Of a stretch of DNA of 64,000 bases, positions 35,849 to 43,305 are shown one piece after another; the stretch's first letter is position 1, and every line of letters begins with the position of its first letter. Where the stretch lies: the NCBI GenBank assembly GCA_964410945.1, contig CAYPJE010000001.1, forward strand, positions 1-64,000, in the 5' to 3' direction. This DNA comes from CAYPJE01 sp964410945. Its GTDB lineage: Bacteria > Fidelibacterota > Marinisomatia > Marinisomatales > TCS56. The translations under genes were made by a program, and so were the position numbers. The notes under the pieces were generated by a model, which saw only the letters and a list, made by a program, of their open reading frames with translations, did not search any database and was not told the origin of the DNA.

Positions 35849-35929
35849 TTAAGGCCGCCCTCCTAACCCCGGGCTGCTAAAGTACCAGTAGTAATAAAAA
35901 GAGAAAATGTTGTTAATCATTGTTTTCAT
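35849..35929 (-). CDS. pheL: Phe/Tyr leader peptide (attenuator)
   Basis: A 26-codon frame ATG 35929 to TAA 35849 that reads MKTMINNIFSFYYYW then YFSSPGLGGRP. Within nine codons it contains three Phe, four Tyr and one Trp, exactly the composition of a regulatory leader. It is followed by a terminator (35789-35822), and its own 3' part contains CCGGGGTT (minus), which is fully complementary to the first arm of that terminator. Ribosome stalling at the aromatic codons would free this arm for antitermination and let pheA-tyrA-aro be transcribed. There is no ribosome-binding site. It resembles trpL (42494-42562) in its first residues. Confidence 0.85.
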   Translation of the reverse strand: MKTMINNIFSFYYYWYFSSPGLGGRP

Positions 35930-35937
35930 CGCCGGGG

Positions 35938-35967
35938 ATGTTAAACCCGCTTTCCGGTTTGTGCCAA
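35938..35967 (-). promoter_or_regulatory. Predicted promoter of the phe/tyr leader
   Basis: On the minus strand TTGGCA (35967-35962), 18 bases, TAACAT (35943-35938), then eight bases to the leader ATG. It lies 18 bases past the trpA stop. A start site 6-8 bases after the -10 would give a leaderless or nearly leaderless message, consistent with the missing ribosome site. The same arrangement is found before trpL. Confidence 0.45.
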
Positions 35968-35984
35968 TAGGTTTTTCATTTATT

Positions 35985-36746
35985 TTAGCGTATAGAAACC
36001 AGGTATTGTTCCAATTCGGATATCGCTTTCATTTGACCTGCCAGTTTTTCCACCAATGCACTACCAATAACCGCACCATCGGCCAGGCTGTTCACATGCC
36101 GTACATCATCTTTTGTTCGAATGCCAAAACCAACCACAAAAGGAGTTGTACTGTTGGCCTTAACCCGGATCAGGTACTGCACCAGTTTTTCCCGGGAGGT
36201 GAAATCGGTGCCGGTAATACCCAGGATCGATACGCAATAGATCAAATCACCGGCCATTTCGCTGATCTGCCTTATGCGTTCGTCCGGAGTATTGGGCGCC
36301 ACCAGAAAGATCGGTGATACACCTTCCTTGCGGCAAGCGGTCACATATTCAACAGCCTCCTCCGGGGGCAGGTCCGGCAGGATCAGGCCGTCCACACCGG
36401 CCTTGGCGCAATCACGGACAAAGCGCTCTACGCCGTACTGCAGAACGGGATTGATGTAACCCATCAGCACCAGTGGGATCATGCTGGACTGGCGAATCTC
36501 ATGTACCTGTTTCAATATCCACTTCAGGGTAACGCCGTTTTCCAGCGCTTTGGTACTGGCTGCCTGAATGACCGGTCCTTCTGCCAAGGGATCGGAGAAA
36601 GGCATACCCAGTTCAATCATGGACGCACCGGCCCGTTCCGCCGCCAATACCAGGTCCACGGTCAATTCTTTCGTAGGATACCCGGCGGTAATGAACGGAA
36701 TGATTTTATCGCCCGGCTGAGCGAACAATTGCTTTATGCGGCTCAT
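35985..36746 (-). CDS. trpA: Tryptophan synthase alpha subunit
   Basis: Cleaves indole-3-glycerol phosphate to indole and G3P. 253 residues with FITAGYP, the catalytic glutamate in MIELGMPFSDP, MGYINPVLQYG, DGLILPDLPPEE, GITGTDF and VGFGIRTKDDV. The second catalytic residue (Asp60 in SDPLADGP of the Salmonella enzyme) is glutamate here (SDPLAEGP), a conservative change. Overlaps trpB by four bases. It is the last trp gene and is followed closely by the phe/tyr leader without a terminator. Confidence 0.94.
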   Translation of the reverse strand: MSRIKQLFAQPGDKIIPFITAGYPTKELTVDLVLAAERAGASMIELGMPFSDPLAEGPVIQAASTKALENGVTLKWILKQVHEIRQSSMIPLVLMGYINPVLQYGVERFVRDCAKAGVDGLILPDLPPEEAVEYVTACRKEGVSPIFLVAPNTPDERIRQISEMAGDLIYCVSILGITGTDFTSREKLVQYLIRVKANSTTPFVVGFGIRTKDDVRHVNSLADGAVIGSALVEKLAGQMKAISELEQYLVSIR

Positions 36747-37936
36747 ATTTCCTGCTCCAGAAATTCCGCCACCGAATTAACATCCTTATCGCCGCGGCCT
36801 GACAGGCACACAACCACATTTTCACCGGATTTGATACCATTATCCGGCTGGCGCAGAAAAACCAGGGCGTGGGCCGATTCCAGGGCCGGTAAAATTCCTT
36901 CCTTCTCTGATAACCATACAAAGGCTTCGACAGCTTCCTGATCGGTGGCCGAAACATAGGTCACCCGGCCGCTGTCCTTCAAAAAGCTGTGTTCCGGTCC
37001 GATGCCGGGATAATCCAGTCCGGCGGAAATGGAATGGGGCAGGACCACCTGTCCGTCTTCGGTTTGCAGCAGGTAGCTGGCGGAACCGTGTAGCACGCCG
37101 AAATCCCCGCGGGCGATTGTGGCAGCATGTTTACCGGTATCAATGCCAAGACCAGCCGCTTCCACGGCTACCATTTTGGTTGGGCTTTCCAGATAGGGAT
37201 GAAACAGTCCAATCGAATTACTACCGCCGCCCACGCAGGCCACCAGCCAGTCGGGATTTTCAGCGGCAGTAAACTGCTGCTGCACCTCGCGTCCGATCAC
37301 AGACTGAAAATCACGCACGATTTCAGGATAAGGGTGGGGCCCCACCACCGACCCGATCAGGTAGTAGGTGTCTTCCACATTGGCCACCCAATCACGAATC
37401 GCTTCGTTGGTGGCGTCTTTCAGGGTTCTGCTGCCCGAGGTCACCGGACGCACTTCCGCCCCCAGCAGTTTCATGCGGAAGACATTCAATTTCTGACGCC
37501 GGATATCTTCCTTGCCCATGTAGACCACACAATCCAGATCGAAACAGGCCGCCGCCGTGGCGGTAGCCACGCCATGCTGGCCGGCACCGGTCTCAGCGAT
37601 GATGCGGGTTTTGCCCATCCGCCGGGCCAGCAGTATCTGCCCCAGCACATTATTGATTTTATGGGCGCCGGTATGATTCAAATCCTCGCGCTTAAGGTAA
37701 ACATCGAAACCCAGCTCGGCAGATAGGCGGCGGGCGAAATAGAGCGGGGTGGGCCGCCCGGAGTAATTCGCCAGCATTTCCCGGAACTCACGCTGGAACT
37801 CAGGGTCGTTACAGGCTTCATAGTAAACCTTTTCCAGTTCGGTCACTGCCGGGATTAGTGTCTCCGGTATATATTTCCCGCCGAAACGCCCGAAATGGCC
37901 GCGGTCATCAGGCTGACTATATTTTTTATCGTTCAT
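36743..37936 (-). CDS. trpB: Tryptophan synthase beta subunit
   Basis: Condenses indole with serine using PLP. 397 residues with GRFGGKYIPETL at the start, the PLP lysine K93 in LNHTGAHKINN, ETGAGQHGVATA, the phosphate-binding GGGSNSIG near 237, and SAGLDYPGIGPEHS. This is the TrpB1 type that partners TrpA. It begins inside the last 11 bases of trpF. Confidence 0.96.
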   Translation of the reverse strand: MNDKKYSQPDDRGHFGRFGGKYIPETLIPAVTELEKVYYEACNDPEFQREFREMLANYSGRPTPLYFARRLSAELGFDVYLKREDLNHTGAHKINNVLGQILLARRMGKTRIIAETGAGQHGVATATAAACFDLDCVVYMGKEDIRRQKLNVFRMKLLGAEVRPVTSGSRTLKDATNEAIRDWVANVEDTYYLIGSVVGPHPYPEIVRDFQSVIGREVQQQFTAAENPDWLVACVGGGSNSIGLFHPYLESPTKMVAVEAAGLGIDTGKHAATIARGDFGVLHGSASYLLQTEDGQVVLPHSISAGLDYPGIGPEHSFLKDSGRVTYVSATDQEAVEAFVWLSEKEGILPALESAHALVFLRQPDNGIKSGENVVVCLSGRGDKDVNSVAEFLEQEI

Positions 37937-38576
37937 GATCTGCTCGTTTAGTAAACACTGTTCCGTTGCCTTTTGAATTAATCAAGGCAGTAAACAGTGC
38001 TTCAAGTTTTCGGTGATCTTTTTTCCCGGGTTTTGATTCCACCCCGGAACTGACATCAATTGCCGCCGGACACACGTTTCTCACCGCCTGTGTCACATTC
38101 CCCGGATTCAATCCGCCGGCCAGGATCAACGGTATTGACGGCTTTGCTTTGTCAATCAATTTCCAATCAAAGACCTCGCCGGTCCCGCCATAACTTTCAT
38201 TGGAATAGCTGTCCAGCAGCAATGCTTTAACCTGATAATTGGATGAAGTACTGAAATCGAAGCCATCCCGCACCCGGAAGGCTTTAATCACCGGGAGTTT
38301 CACCTTACTGCAGAACTCCGGGGTTTCCGAACCGTGCAATTGCACCATGTCTATACCGGAAATATCAATTGTCCGATTGATGTTATCCAAACTTGAATTA
38401 ACAAACACTCCGACAGTAGGTATGGAAACCTGCTCAATTATCTCAGCCGCTAAATGCGGCTCGATATTTCGGGGACTTTTGGGGTAAAAGATGAATCCCA
38501 ATGCGGCCGCTCCCAGCGCTTCGGCTTTTTTAGCGTCAGCTGAATCGGTTATTCCGCAAATTTTTACCGGTATCAT
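37926..38576 (-). CDS. trpF: Phosphoribosylanthranilate isomerase
   Basis: TIM-barrel enzyme of 216 residues: VKICGITDSADA with catalytic Cys7, LGFIFYPKSPRNI, VGVFVNSSLDNI, MVQLHGSETPEFC, the catalytic aspartate in LLLDSYS and C-terminal AIDVSSGVESKPGKKDH phosphate-binding motif. Four bases follow the trpC stop; it overlaps trpB by 11 bases. Confidence 0.93.
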   Translation of the reverse strand: MIPVKICGITDSADAKKAEALGAAALGFIFYPKSPRNIEPHLAAEIIEQVSIPTVGVFVNSSLDNINRTIDISGIDMVQLHGSETPEFCSKVKLPVIKAFRVRDGFDFSTSSNYQVKALLLDSYSNESYGGTGEVFDWKLIDKAKPSIPLILAGGLNPGNVTQAVRNVCPAAIDVSSGVESKPGKKDHRKLEALFTALINSKGNGTVFTKRADHER

Positions 38577-38580
38577 TGTT

Positions 38581-39354
38581 TTAACCCTGACAGTAGTTCA
38601 CCAAGCTTTTTCCCGGATCGGCGGAGCGCATCAAGGCCGTTCCAATTAAGGTGGCATCGTAATCCAGATCAGCCACATAACGCAAATCATCTACGGTAAA
38701 TAATCCACTCTCTGCCACCTTTACTGCTGATTCCGGAAGCTGGTTTTTCACGGTAGAAAAATAATCAATATCAGTCTCCATGGTATTCAGGTTGCGGGCA
38801 TTTACACCGATAATCTGTGGTTTCAGGCCACACATCACCGAAATAGCCGCCTGTTCGTGGGCTTCCACCAGTACAGCCAACCCTAAATCGGTAGCAAAGG
38901 AGTACAGGCTGTGCAGGTCTGATCGGGTCAGGGCATCGGCTATCAGCAGGATCGCATCAGCTCCGGCCAGCCACGATTCATAGACCTGGTATTCACTGAC
39001 AATGAAATCCTTCCGCAATACCGGTATACTTACCGTAGCCTTCACCGCTTTTAAATCCTCAAGTGAACCTCCAAAATATTTCTCATCGGTCAGTACCGAG
39101 ATGGCAGCGGCTCCGCTCTGCTCGTAAATCCTGGCCAGCGATGCAGGATCGGCACCGGTATTTATATTTCCTTCCGACGGTGAAGAGCGTTTAACCTCGG
39201 CAATCACACTAATCGATGGCCTGACCAGTGCCGCCCTGAAATCAAGTATCGGAACCGACCTTTTCTCCCGTTGCAGTTCAGCGAACGGCTTTTGGGCAAT
39301 CTGCCGGGCCAGGATCCGTTTCTTATGCGCAATTATTTCACTAAGAATATTCAT
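38581..39354 (-). CDS. trpC: Indole-3-glycerol phosphate synthase
   Basis: Ring-closing TIM-barrel enzyme of 257 residues, not fused to TrpF. Motifs: VIAEVKRSSPSEG with the catalytic Lys55, ISVLTDEKYFGGS, VLRKDFIVSEYQVYES, GVNARNLNTMETD, VAESGL and ATLIGTALMRS. It overlaps trpD by four bases. Confidence 0.95.
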   Translation of the reverse strand: MNILSEIIAHKKRILARQIAQKPFAELQREKRSVPILDFRAALVRPSISVIAEVKRSSPSEGNINTGADPASLARIYEQSGAAAISVLTDEKYFGGSLEDLKAVKATVSIPVLRKDFIVSEYQVYESWLAGADAILLIADALTRSDLHSLYSFATDLGLAVLVEAHEQAAISVMCGLKPQIIGVNARNLNTMETDIDYFSTVKNQLPESAVKVAESGLFTVDDLRYVADLDYDATLIGTALMRSADPGKSLVNYCQG

Positions 39355-40352
39355 TTTATTTTTCGCAGTTCCTCAAGGACTTTCAGGGCTGAACCGGATT
39401 CAATCGAATGCTCCGCCAACGGGACGGCCTGTAACATATCCAACTCACCATTAGCCACGGCAATACCGGCGGCGGCGTTTAAAACCACTATATCACGCTG
39501 CGGACCACTTTTTCCGTTCAGGATGTCCTCGATTTTTGCGGCATTTTCTTCCGGGCTGCCGCCAGCCAAATTTTCTAACGACGTTGGCACAAGCCCGAAA
39601 TCCTCTGGTTTTGACAAGCTGGTTTTAACTTCACCAGAAAAATTGATTGTTGTCAACTGTGTGTCAGCGCAAAGGGAAAATTCATCTAAACCATCCAGGC
39701 CATGCACCACAATGGCTTTTTCTGATCCCAGTGTTTTTAACACCCGGGCAAGTTTATCGGTTAATTCGCGGGCAAAAACACCGATTACCTGCCGCCTGAC
39801 ACCAGCCGGGTTACACAACGGCCCCAGGATATTGAATACAGTGCGAACAGCCAGGGACTGACGGGCCGGCATAGCATGTTTCATGGCCGGGTGCAATGCT
39901 GGTGCAAACAGAAAACCCAAACCGATTTCGTCAACACATTTACCCATCACGGCCGCCGGCTGGTTGATATTAATCCCCAGGGCCGTTAAAACATCGGCTG
40001 AACCTGATCGTGATGAGATAGCGCGGTTACCGTGCTTGGCCACCGGAACACCAGCTCCGGCCACCACAAATGACGCGGCCGTAGAAATATTGAAAGTACC
40101 GGAGGAATCACCACCGGTACCACACATATCTACCGCGGGAACCGTTATCGGTACGGGCGTCATATGGGCGCGCATCGCTTCGGCAAAGCCAACAATTTCA
40201 TCGACGGTTTCACCCTTCATCCTAATAGCCACCAGAAATCCGGCAATCTGTGAGTTCTCGTATTTACCGGACATTATTCCTGTCATTACCTTTTTTGCAT
40301 CGTCCCGGGACAAGTCATTACCACTCAAAATTAAGTTTAAATAATCCTTCAT
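39351..40352 (-). CDS. trpD: Anthranilate phosphoribosyltransferase
   Basis: Transfers ribose-5-phosphate from PRPP to anthranilate. 333 residues with the PRPP loop CGTGGDSSGTFNIST (77-91), VPVAKHGNRAISSRSGSADVL, FLFAPALHPAMKHAMPAR and RTVFNILGPLCNP. It is separate from the glutaminase TrpG (in E. coli the two are fused). It starts immediately after trpG ends. Confidence 0.96.
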   Translation of the reverse strand: MKDYLNLILSGNDLSRDDAKKVMTGIMSGKYENSQIAGFLVAIRMKGETVDEIVGFAEAMRAHMTPVPITVPAVDMCGTGGDSSGTFNISTAASFVVAGAGVPVAKHGNRAISSRSGSADVLTALGININQPAAVMGKCVDEIGLGFLFAPALHPAMKHAMPARQSLAVRTVFNILGPLCNPAGVRRQVIGVFARELTDKLARVLKTLGSEKAIVVHGLDGLDEFSLCADTQLTTINFSGEVKTSLSKPEDFGLVPTSLENLAGGSPEENAAKIEDILNGKSGPQRDIVVLNAAAGIAVANGELDMLQAVPLAEHSIESGSALKVLEELRKIK

Positions 40353-40916
40353 CTATTGCTCCAAAAAATTCCTGATCATCTGTTTACCATATTTCGTAGC
40401 GATCGATTCGGGATGGAACTGTAGTCCAAAAACCGGATTCGACCGGTGTTCAACACCCATAATTATTCCATCCTCGGTAACGGCAATTACTTTCAGCACA
40501 TCGGGAACAGCATCCCTGTCAGCTACCAGCGAGTGATAGCGGGTGGCAGAGAACCTTTCTGGTATTCCGGAAAAAATCGGAGAATCCACAGTAATAATTT
40601 CAGCTGTTTTTCCATGCACCACCTGCTGCGATCGGATGATCTTCCCATCGTAAGCTTCAACGATTGCCTGGTGCCCAAGGCAAATACCCAAAATAGGTAT
40701 GCGCGCTCCAAATTCGCGAATTACGGATATTGATATACCAGCCATTTCAGGTGTCCCGGGACCCGGGGAAATAACAATCAGTCGTGGGTCAATTTCCTCA
40801 ATTTTCGTCAAATTAATTCTATCATTCCGATAGACCATCAGATCGCGGTCTATCTCACCGATGTACTGGACCAGGTTATAGGTAAAGGAATCATAATTGT
40901 CGATAATCAGAATCAT
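40353..40916 (-). CDS. trpG: Anthranilate synthase glutaminase component
   Basis: Class-I glutamine amidotransferase of 187 residues with IDNYDSFTYNLVQY at the start, SPGPGTPEMAG, nucleophile Cys79 in ILGICLGHQ, RYHSLV and the His168-Pro-Glu170 dyad partner in LQFHPES. It delivers ammonia to TrpE. An amphibolic role with PabB in folate synthesis cannot be excluded, but its place between trpE and trpD argues for Trp. It overlaps trpE by four bases. Confidence 0.94.
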   Translation of the reverse strand: MILIIDNYDSFTYNLVQYIGEIDRDLMVYRNDRINLTKIEEIDPRLIVISPGPGTPEMAGISISVIREFGARIPILGICLGHQAIVEAYDGKIIRSQQVVHGKTAEIITVDSPIFSGIPERFSATRYHSLVADRDAVPDVLKVIAVTEDGIIMGVEHRSNPVFGLQFHPESIATKYGKQMIRNFLEQ

Positions 40917-42403
40917 AAATCACCCTCATCGTTTCGCCTGACCAGTCCATTCTCTGCGAAATCTATCGCCGCTACCAGCGCCTGGGCTTTATTAATACAT
41001 TCCTGGTGTTCCGTTTCCGGATCGGAATCATGGACAATTCCGGCGCCGGCCTGGAAGGAAGCGACACCATCTTCCAGAATCATGGTCCGGATGGCAATAC
41101 AAGTATCCAGGGCGCCAGAAAAATCCCAATACCCGATCACCCCGCCGTAAATACCACGACGTACTTTTTCCAATTGATGGATTAATTCCATGGCACGGAT
41201 TTTCGGGGCACCGGAGAGAGTCCCGGCAGGAAATACCGCCGCCAGGGCATCAAGGGCATCCAGGCCTTCCCTTAGCACGCCTTTCACGCTGGATACAATG
41301 TGCATCACATGGGAGTACTGTTCCACCACCATCTGTTCAGGAACCGAAACACTGCCATATTCAGCCACCCGCCCCACATCATTCCGTCCCAGATCGACCA
41401 GCATCAGGTGCTCCGCCAGTTCTTTTTCATCCGCCAGCATATTTTTTTTGAGATCATCGTTTTCAGACACTGATTTCCCAACCGGGCGCGTACCTGCTAT
41501 CGGGCGAACCTCCACCTGGCGATCGGCCACCTTCACCAGCAATTCAGGCGAAGCACCAATCACATGGGTATCACCCATCCGCAGCATAAACATGTAAGGC
41601 GATGGGTTTATTGTCCGCAGCGCACGATACAGGGTAAGTGGCTGGGCTTTGGTAACCCTTGAAAATTTCTTACTCAACACAACCTGGAAAATATCACCGG
41701 CCAAAATGTACTCTTTAGCCTGTTTCACGATTTCAAGGAAATGGTCTTTTATGGTGCCCGACTCTATCGGATGATGTTCATGCTGAATCGGTGTACGGTA
41801 ATTAATATCGCTGTGCAGGGAGCGGCGAATCTGGTCGATTCTCTGTCTACCGCGCTCATAGGCGGTCGGTAAATCAGAATATTCTTCCGTATTAACATTA
41901 CTGATTACCAGAATCTCATTTTTCAGGTGGTCAAAAGCCAGAACGTCCTCAAAAAGCATAAATACGGCGTCCGGTAAATCCGATGATTCTGGCTCAATAG
42001 TGGGAACATCCTCGAAAACACTCACTGCTTCGTATCCCAGATATCCGACAAATCCTCCCGACAGGGCCGGAAACTCCGGTATTCTTACCGGATCATAGTT
42101 TTTCATTATTCCGCGTAACGTTTCAAATAATGATTGCTCAGAATTCCGTGTACCGGTTCGGTCGGTTATAGTTGTTGAACCATTTTGAAAGAGAACAACC
42201 AATCGGGGATCGCGCCCTAAAAACGAGTAGCGGGAGTATTGCGTTCCTTTTTCTACCGATTCCAATAAAAAATTATACCTTGAGTCACCGGCGAGACGCA
42301 TAAAAGCCGAGATAGGTGTCAATAAATCGGCTAAAAACCGTTCATAGACAGGAACTGTTTTGTGGTTTTGGGCCAGTTTTTTAAAATTACTTATTGTCTG
42401 CAT
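40913..42403 (-). CDS. trpE: Anthranilate synthase component I
   Basis: Converts chorismate to anthranilate. 496 residues with the tryptophan-binding LLES motif at 46-49 (NFLLESVEKG), so allosteric inhibition by Trp is expected; the chorismate-binding half includes GDIFQVVLSKKFSR, PYMFMLRMGD, ASPELLV, RPIAGTRPVG, DLGRNDVGRV, AVFPAGTLSGAPKIRAMELI and GVIGYWDFSG. It is the first gene after the trp attenuator, and the ATG is only 31 bases from the T-run of the terminator. Confidence 0.96.
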   Translation of the reverse strand: MQTISNFKKLAQNHKTVPVYERFLADLLTPISAFMRLAGDSRYNFLLESVEKGTQYSRYSFLGRDPRLVVLFQNGSTTITDRTGTRNSEQSLFETLRGIMKNYDPVRIPEFPALSGGFVGYLGYEAVSVFEDVPTIEPESSDLPDAVFMLFEDVLAFDHLKNEILVISNVNTEEYSDLPTAYERGRQRIDQIRRSLHSDINYRTPIQHEHHPIESGTIKDHFLEIVKQAKEYILAGDIFQVVLSKKFSRVTKAQPLTLYRALRTINPSPYMFMLRMGDTHVIGASPELLVKVADRQVEVRPIAGTRPVGKSVSENDDLKKNMLADEKELAEHLMLVDLGRNDVGRVAEYGSVSVPEQMVVEQYSHVMHIVSSVKGVLREGLDALDALAAVFPAGTLSGAPKIRAMELIHQLEKVRRGIYGGVIGYWDFSGALDTCIAIRTMILEDGVASFQAGAGIVHDSDPETEHQECINKAQALVAAIDFAENGLVRRNDEGDL

Positions 42404-42433
42404 TGGTTCTGTGTCCGGAAATATCGTTTTGGG

Positions 42434-42467
42434 AAATAAAAAACCCCGACATATTTATGTCGGGGTT
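42434..42467 (-). terminator. Attenuator terminator of the trp operon
   Basis: On the minus strand AACCCCGACAT and ATGTCGGGGTT form a perfect 11-bp stem (42457-42467 with 42442-42452) around a 4-base loop, followed by TTTTTTATTT. It is between trpL and trpE. Its first arm, extended by CTCAACCC (42463-42470), can instead pair without mismatch with GGGTTGAG (42507-42514) inside trpL, the antiterminator fold. Confidence 0.92.
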
Positions 42468-42493
42468 GAGTATAACGACGATATACAGCGGTC

Positions 42494-42562
42494 CTATGGT
42501 CGTTCGCTCAACCCTCGAAAATAGGTCCACCACCAAAGATTGTTATGGATTATTGGTTTCAT
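42494..42562 (-). CDS. trpL: Trp leader peptide
   Basis: A 22-codon frame from ATG 42562 to TAG 42494 reading MKPIIHNNLWWWTYFRGLSE then RP. Three consecutive TGG codons at 10-12 lie just before the sequence that forms the antiterminator arm (42507-42514), so the layout matches a classical ribosome-mediated trp attenuator: stalling at Trp codons lets GGGTTGAG pair with CTCAACCC and blocks the terminator at 42434-42467. GG(A)CCTAT in the leader and ATAGG(A)CC after it can form the alternative 1:2 stem. No ribosome-binding site precedes the ATG. Confidence 0.9.
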   Translation of the reverse strand: MKPIIHNNLWWWTYFRGLSERP

Positions 42563-42571
42563 ATGACGGCG

Positions 42572-42601
42572 AATGTACGGCTCATTTTTTAACATCGGCA
42601 A
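42572..42601 (-). promoter_or_regulatory. Predicted promoter of the trp leader
   Basis: On the minus strand TTGCCG (42601-42596), an 18-base spacer, TACATT (42577-42572), and nine bases to the trpL ATG. It begins 12 bases after the chorismate mutase stop. Spacing and the short distance to ATG match the phe/tyr promoter, which raises confidence in both. The expected start site would make trpL leaderless or nearly so. Confidence 0.45.
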
Positions 42602-42613
42602 GATAAAAGACAA

Positions 42614-42874
42614 CTACCGCTGCACTTCCTTGGCGGCCTTGAAAATTTCAGTGAAAATATTTGATATCTGCTGCTTGGTGAGGGGGTCGTCACTGTGTTT
42701 CGACAGGCGATTTACGATGGCTTCCTCACGGTTGCTATCCTCAACCTTAAGGTTGAGTTGGCGTTTTAGTTTGCCAACCTCGCGGGCAATTTCAAACCGT
42801 TGTGCCAGCAAATCGATTATTTTCTCATCGATCGAATCTATCCGTTCGCGCAGTTCTTTAATGTTTCTTTCCAT
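42614..42874 (-). CDS. Chorismate mutase, stand-alone AroQ-class domain
   Basis: 86 residues, all-helical: MERNIKELRERIDSIDEKIIDLLAQR with the conserved R-x-x-I-D-x-x-D pattern, IAREVGKLKRQ with its active-site Arg/Lys, and VEDSNREEAIVNRL containing the ...R-E... motif. It converts chorismate to prephenate, the branch toward Phe and Tyr. It is upstream of the trp promoter and would be expressed with the VKOR-like gene, outside both attenuators unless transcripts read through. Neither TyrA nor PheA here carries a fused mutase, so this protein supplies the activity. Confidence 0.88.
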   Translation of the reverse strand: MERNIKELRERIDSIDEKIIDLLAQRFEIAREVGKLKRQLNLKVEDSNREEAIVNRLSKHSDDPLTKQQISNIFTEIFKAAKEVQR

Positions 42875-42876
42875 GC

Positions 42877-43302
42877 TTAACAGGCTCCAAAAACTATCAG
42901 GATAAAAATAGAAATGTTAATCAGGTGGGTGCCAATACAGGAACGGCAGGTCACCTTCAACCGGTAAAGCCCCCAGCCAAGATAAAAACTGAAAACCAGA
43001 ATCAAGGTTACAACCAGCGGCAATAACCAGCTGACGGTAATTACTCCATGGTGATTTAATGCCGCCAGGACAATCAAAAGGGGATAATAGGCCAACCCCC
43101 AGACTGCATTTGGATATTTAAACACCCTTCCATACTGTGTATCAACAATATTGCGGCACATTTTACCGGTCATTTGAATTGGCCCGGGAATCCACCATAC
43201 TTTTTTACCGATCTTTCCCCGGTATACCAGAATAAAGTAAAGTGAAACCAGCCAGCCAAGGGCCGCCAGAATTAATAATAAACTGTAACCGGCTAAATTC
43301 AG
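42877..43302 (-). CDS. Vitamin K epoxide reductase (VKOR)-like membrane protein
   Basis: Reading from ATG 43173 gives 98 residues: KMCRNIVDTQYGRVFKYPNAVWGLAYY, two membrane segments and the CxxC KVTCRSC followed by GTHLIN, the VKOR arrangement of loop cysteine, S/Y-x-x-x-F-x-x-PNA and redox CxxC. The frame, however, is open upstream to the stop of the previous gene at 43306-43308, and codons 43305-43174 encode a good first membrane segment (YSLLLILAALGWLVSLYFI) plus a loop, expected in VKOR. No ATG, GTG or TTG is available there; CTG 43302 with GGGGA upstream is my best guess for the start. Role: quinone-coupled disulfide formation, by family knowledge. Confidence 0.65.
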   Translation of the reverse strand: MNLAGYSLLLILAALGWLVSLYFILVYRGKIGKKVWWIPGPIQMTGKMCRNIVDTQYGRVFKYPNAVWGLAYYPLLIVLAALNHHGVITVSWLLPLVVTLILVFSFYLGWGLYRLKVTCRSCIGTHLINISIFILIVFGAC

Positions 43303-43305
43303 TTT

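Noticed and set aside
42394..42606. 70-codon plus-strand frame across the trp attenuator
   Set aside because: It arises from the structured leader; the minus-strand leader peptide and terminator explain the region better.
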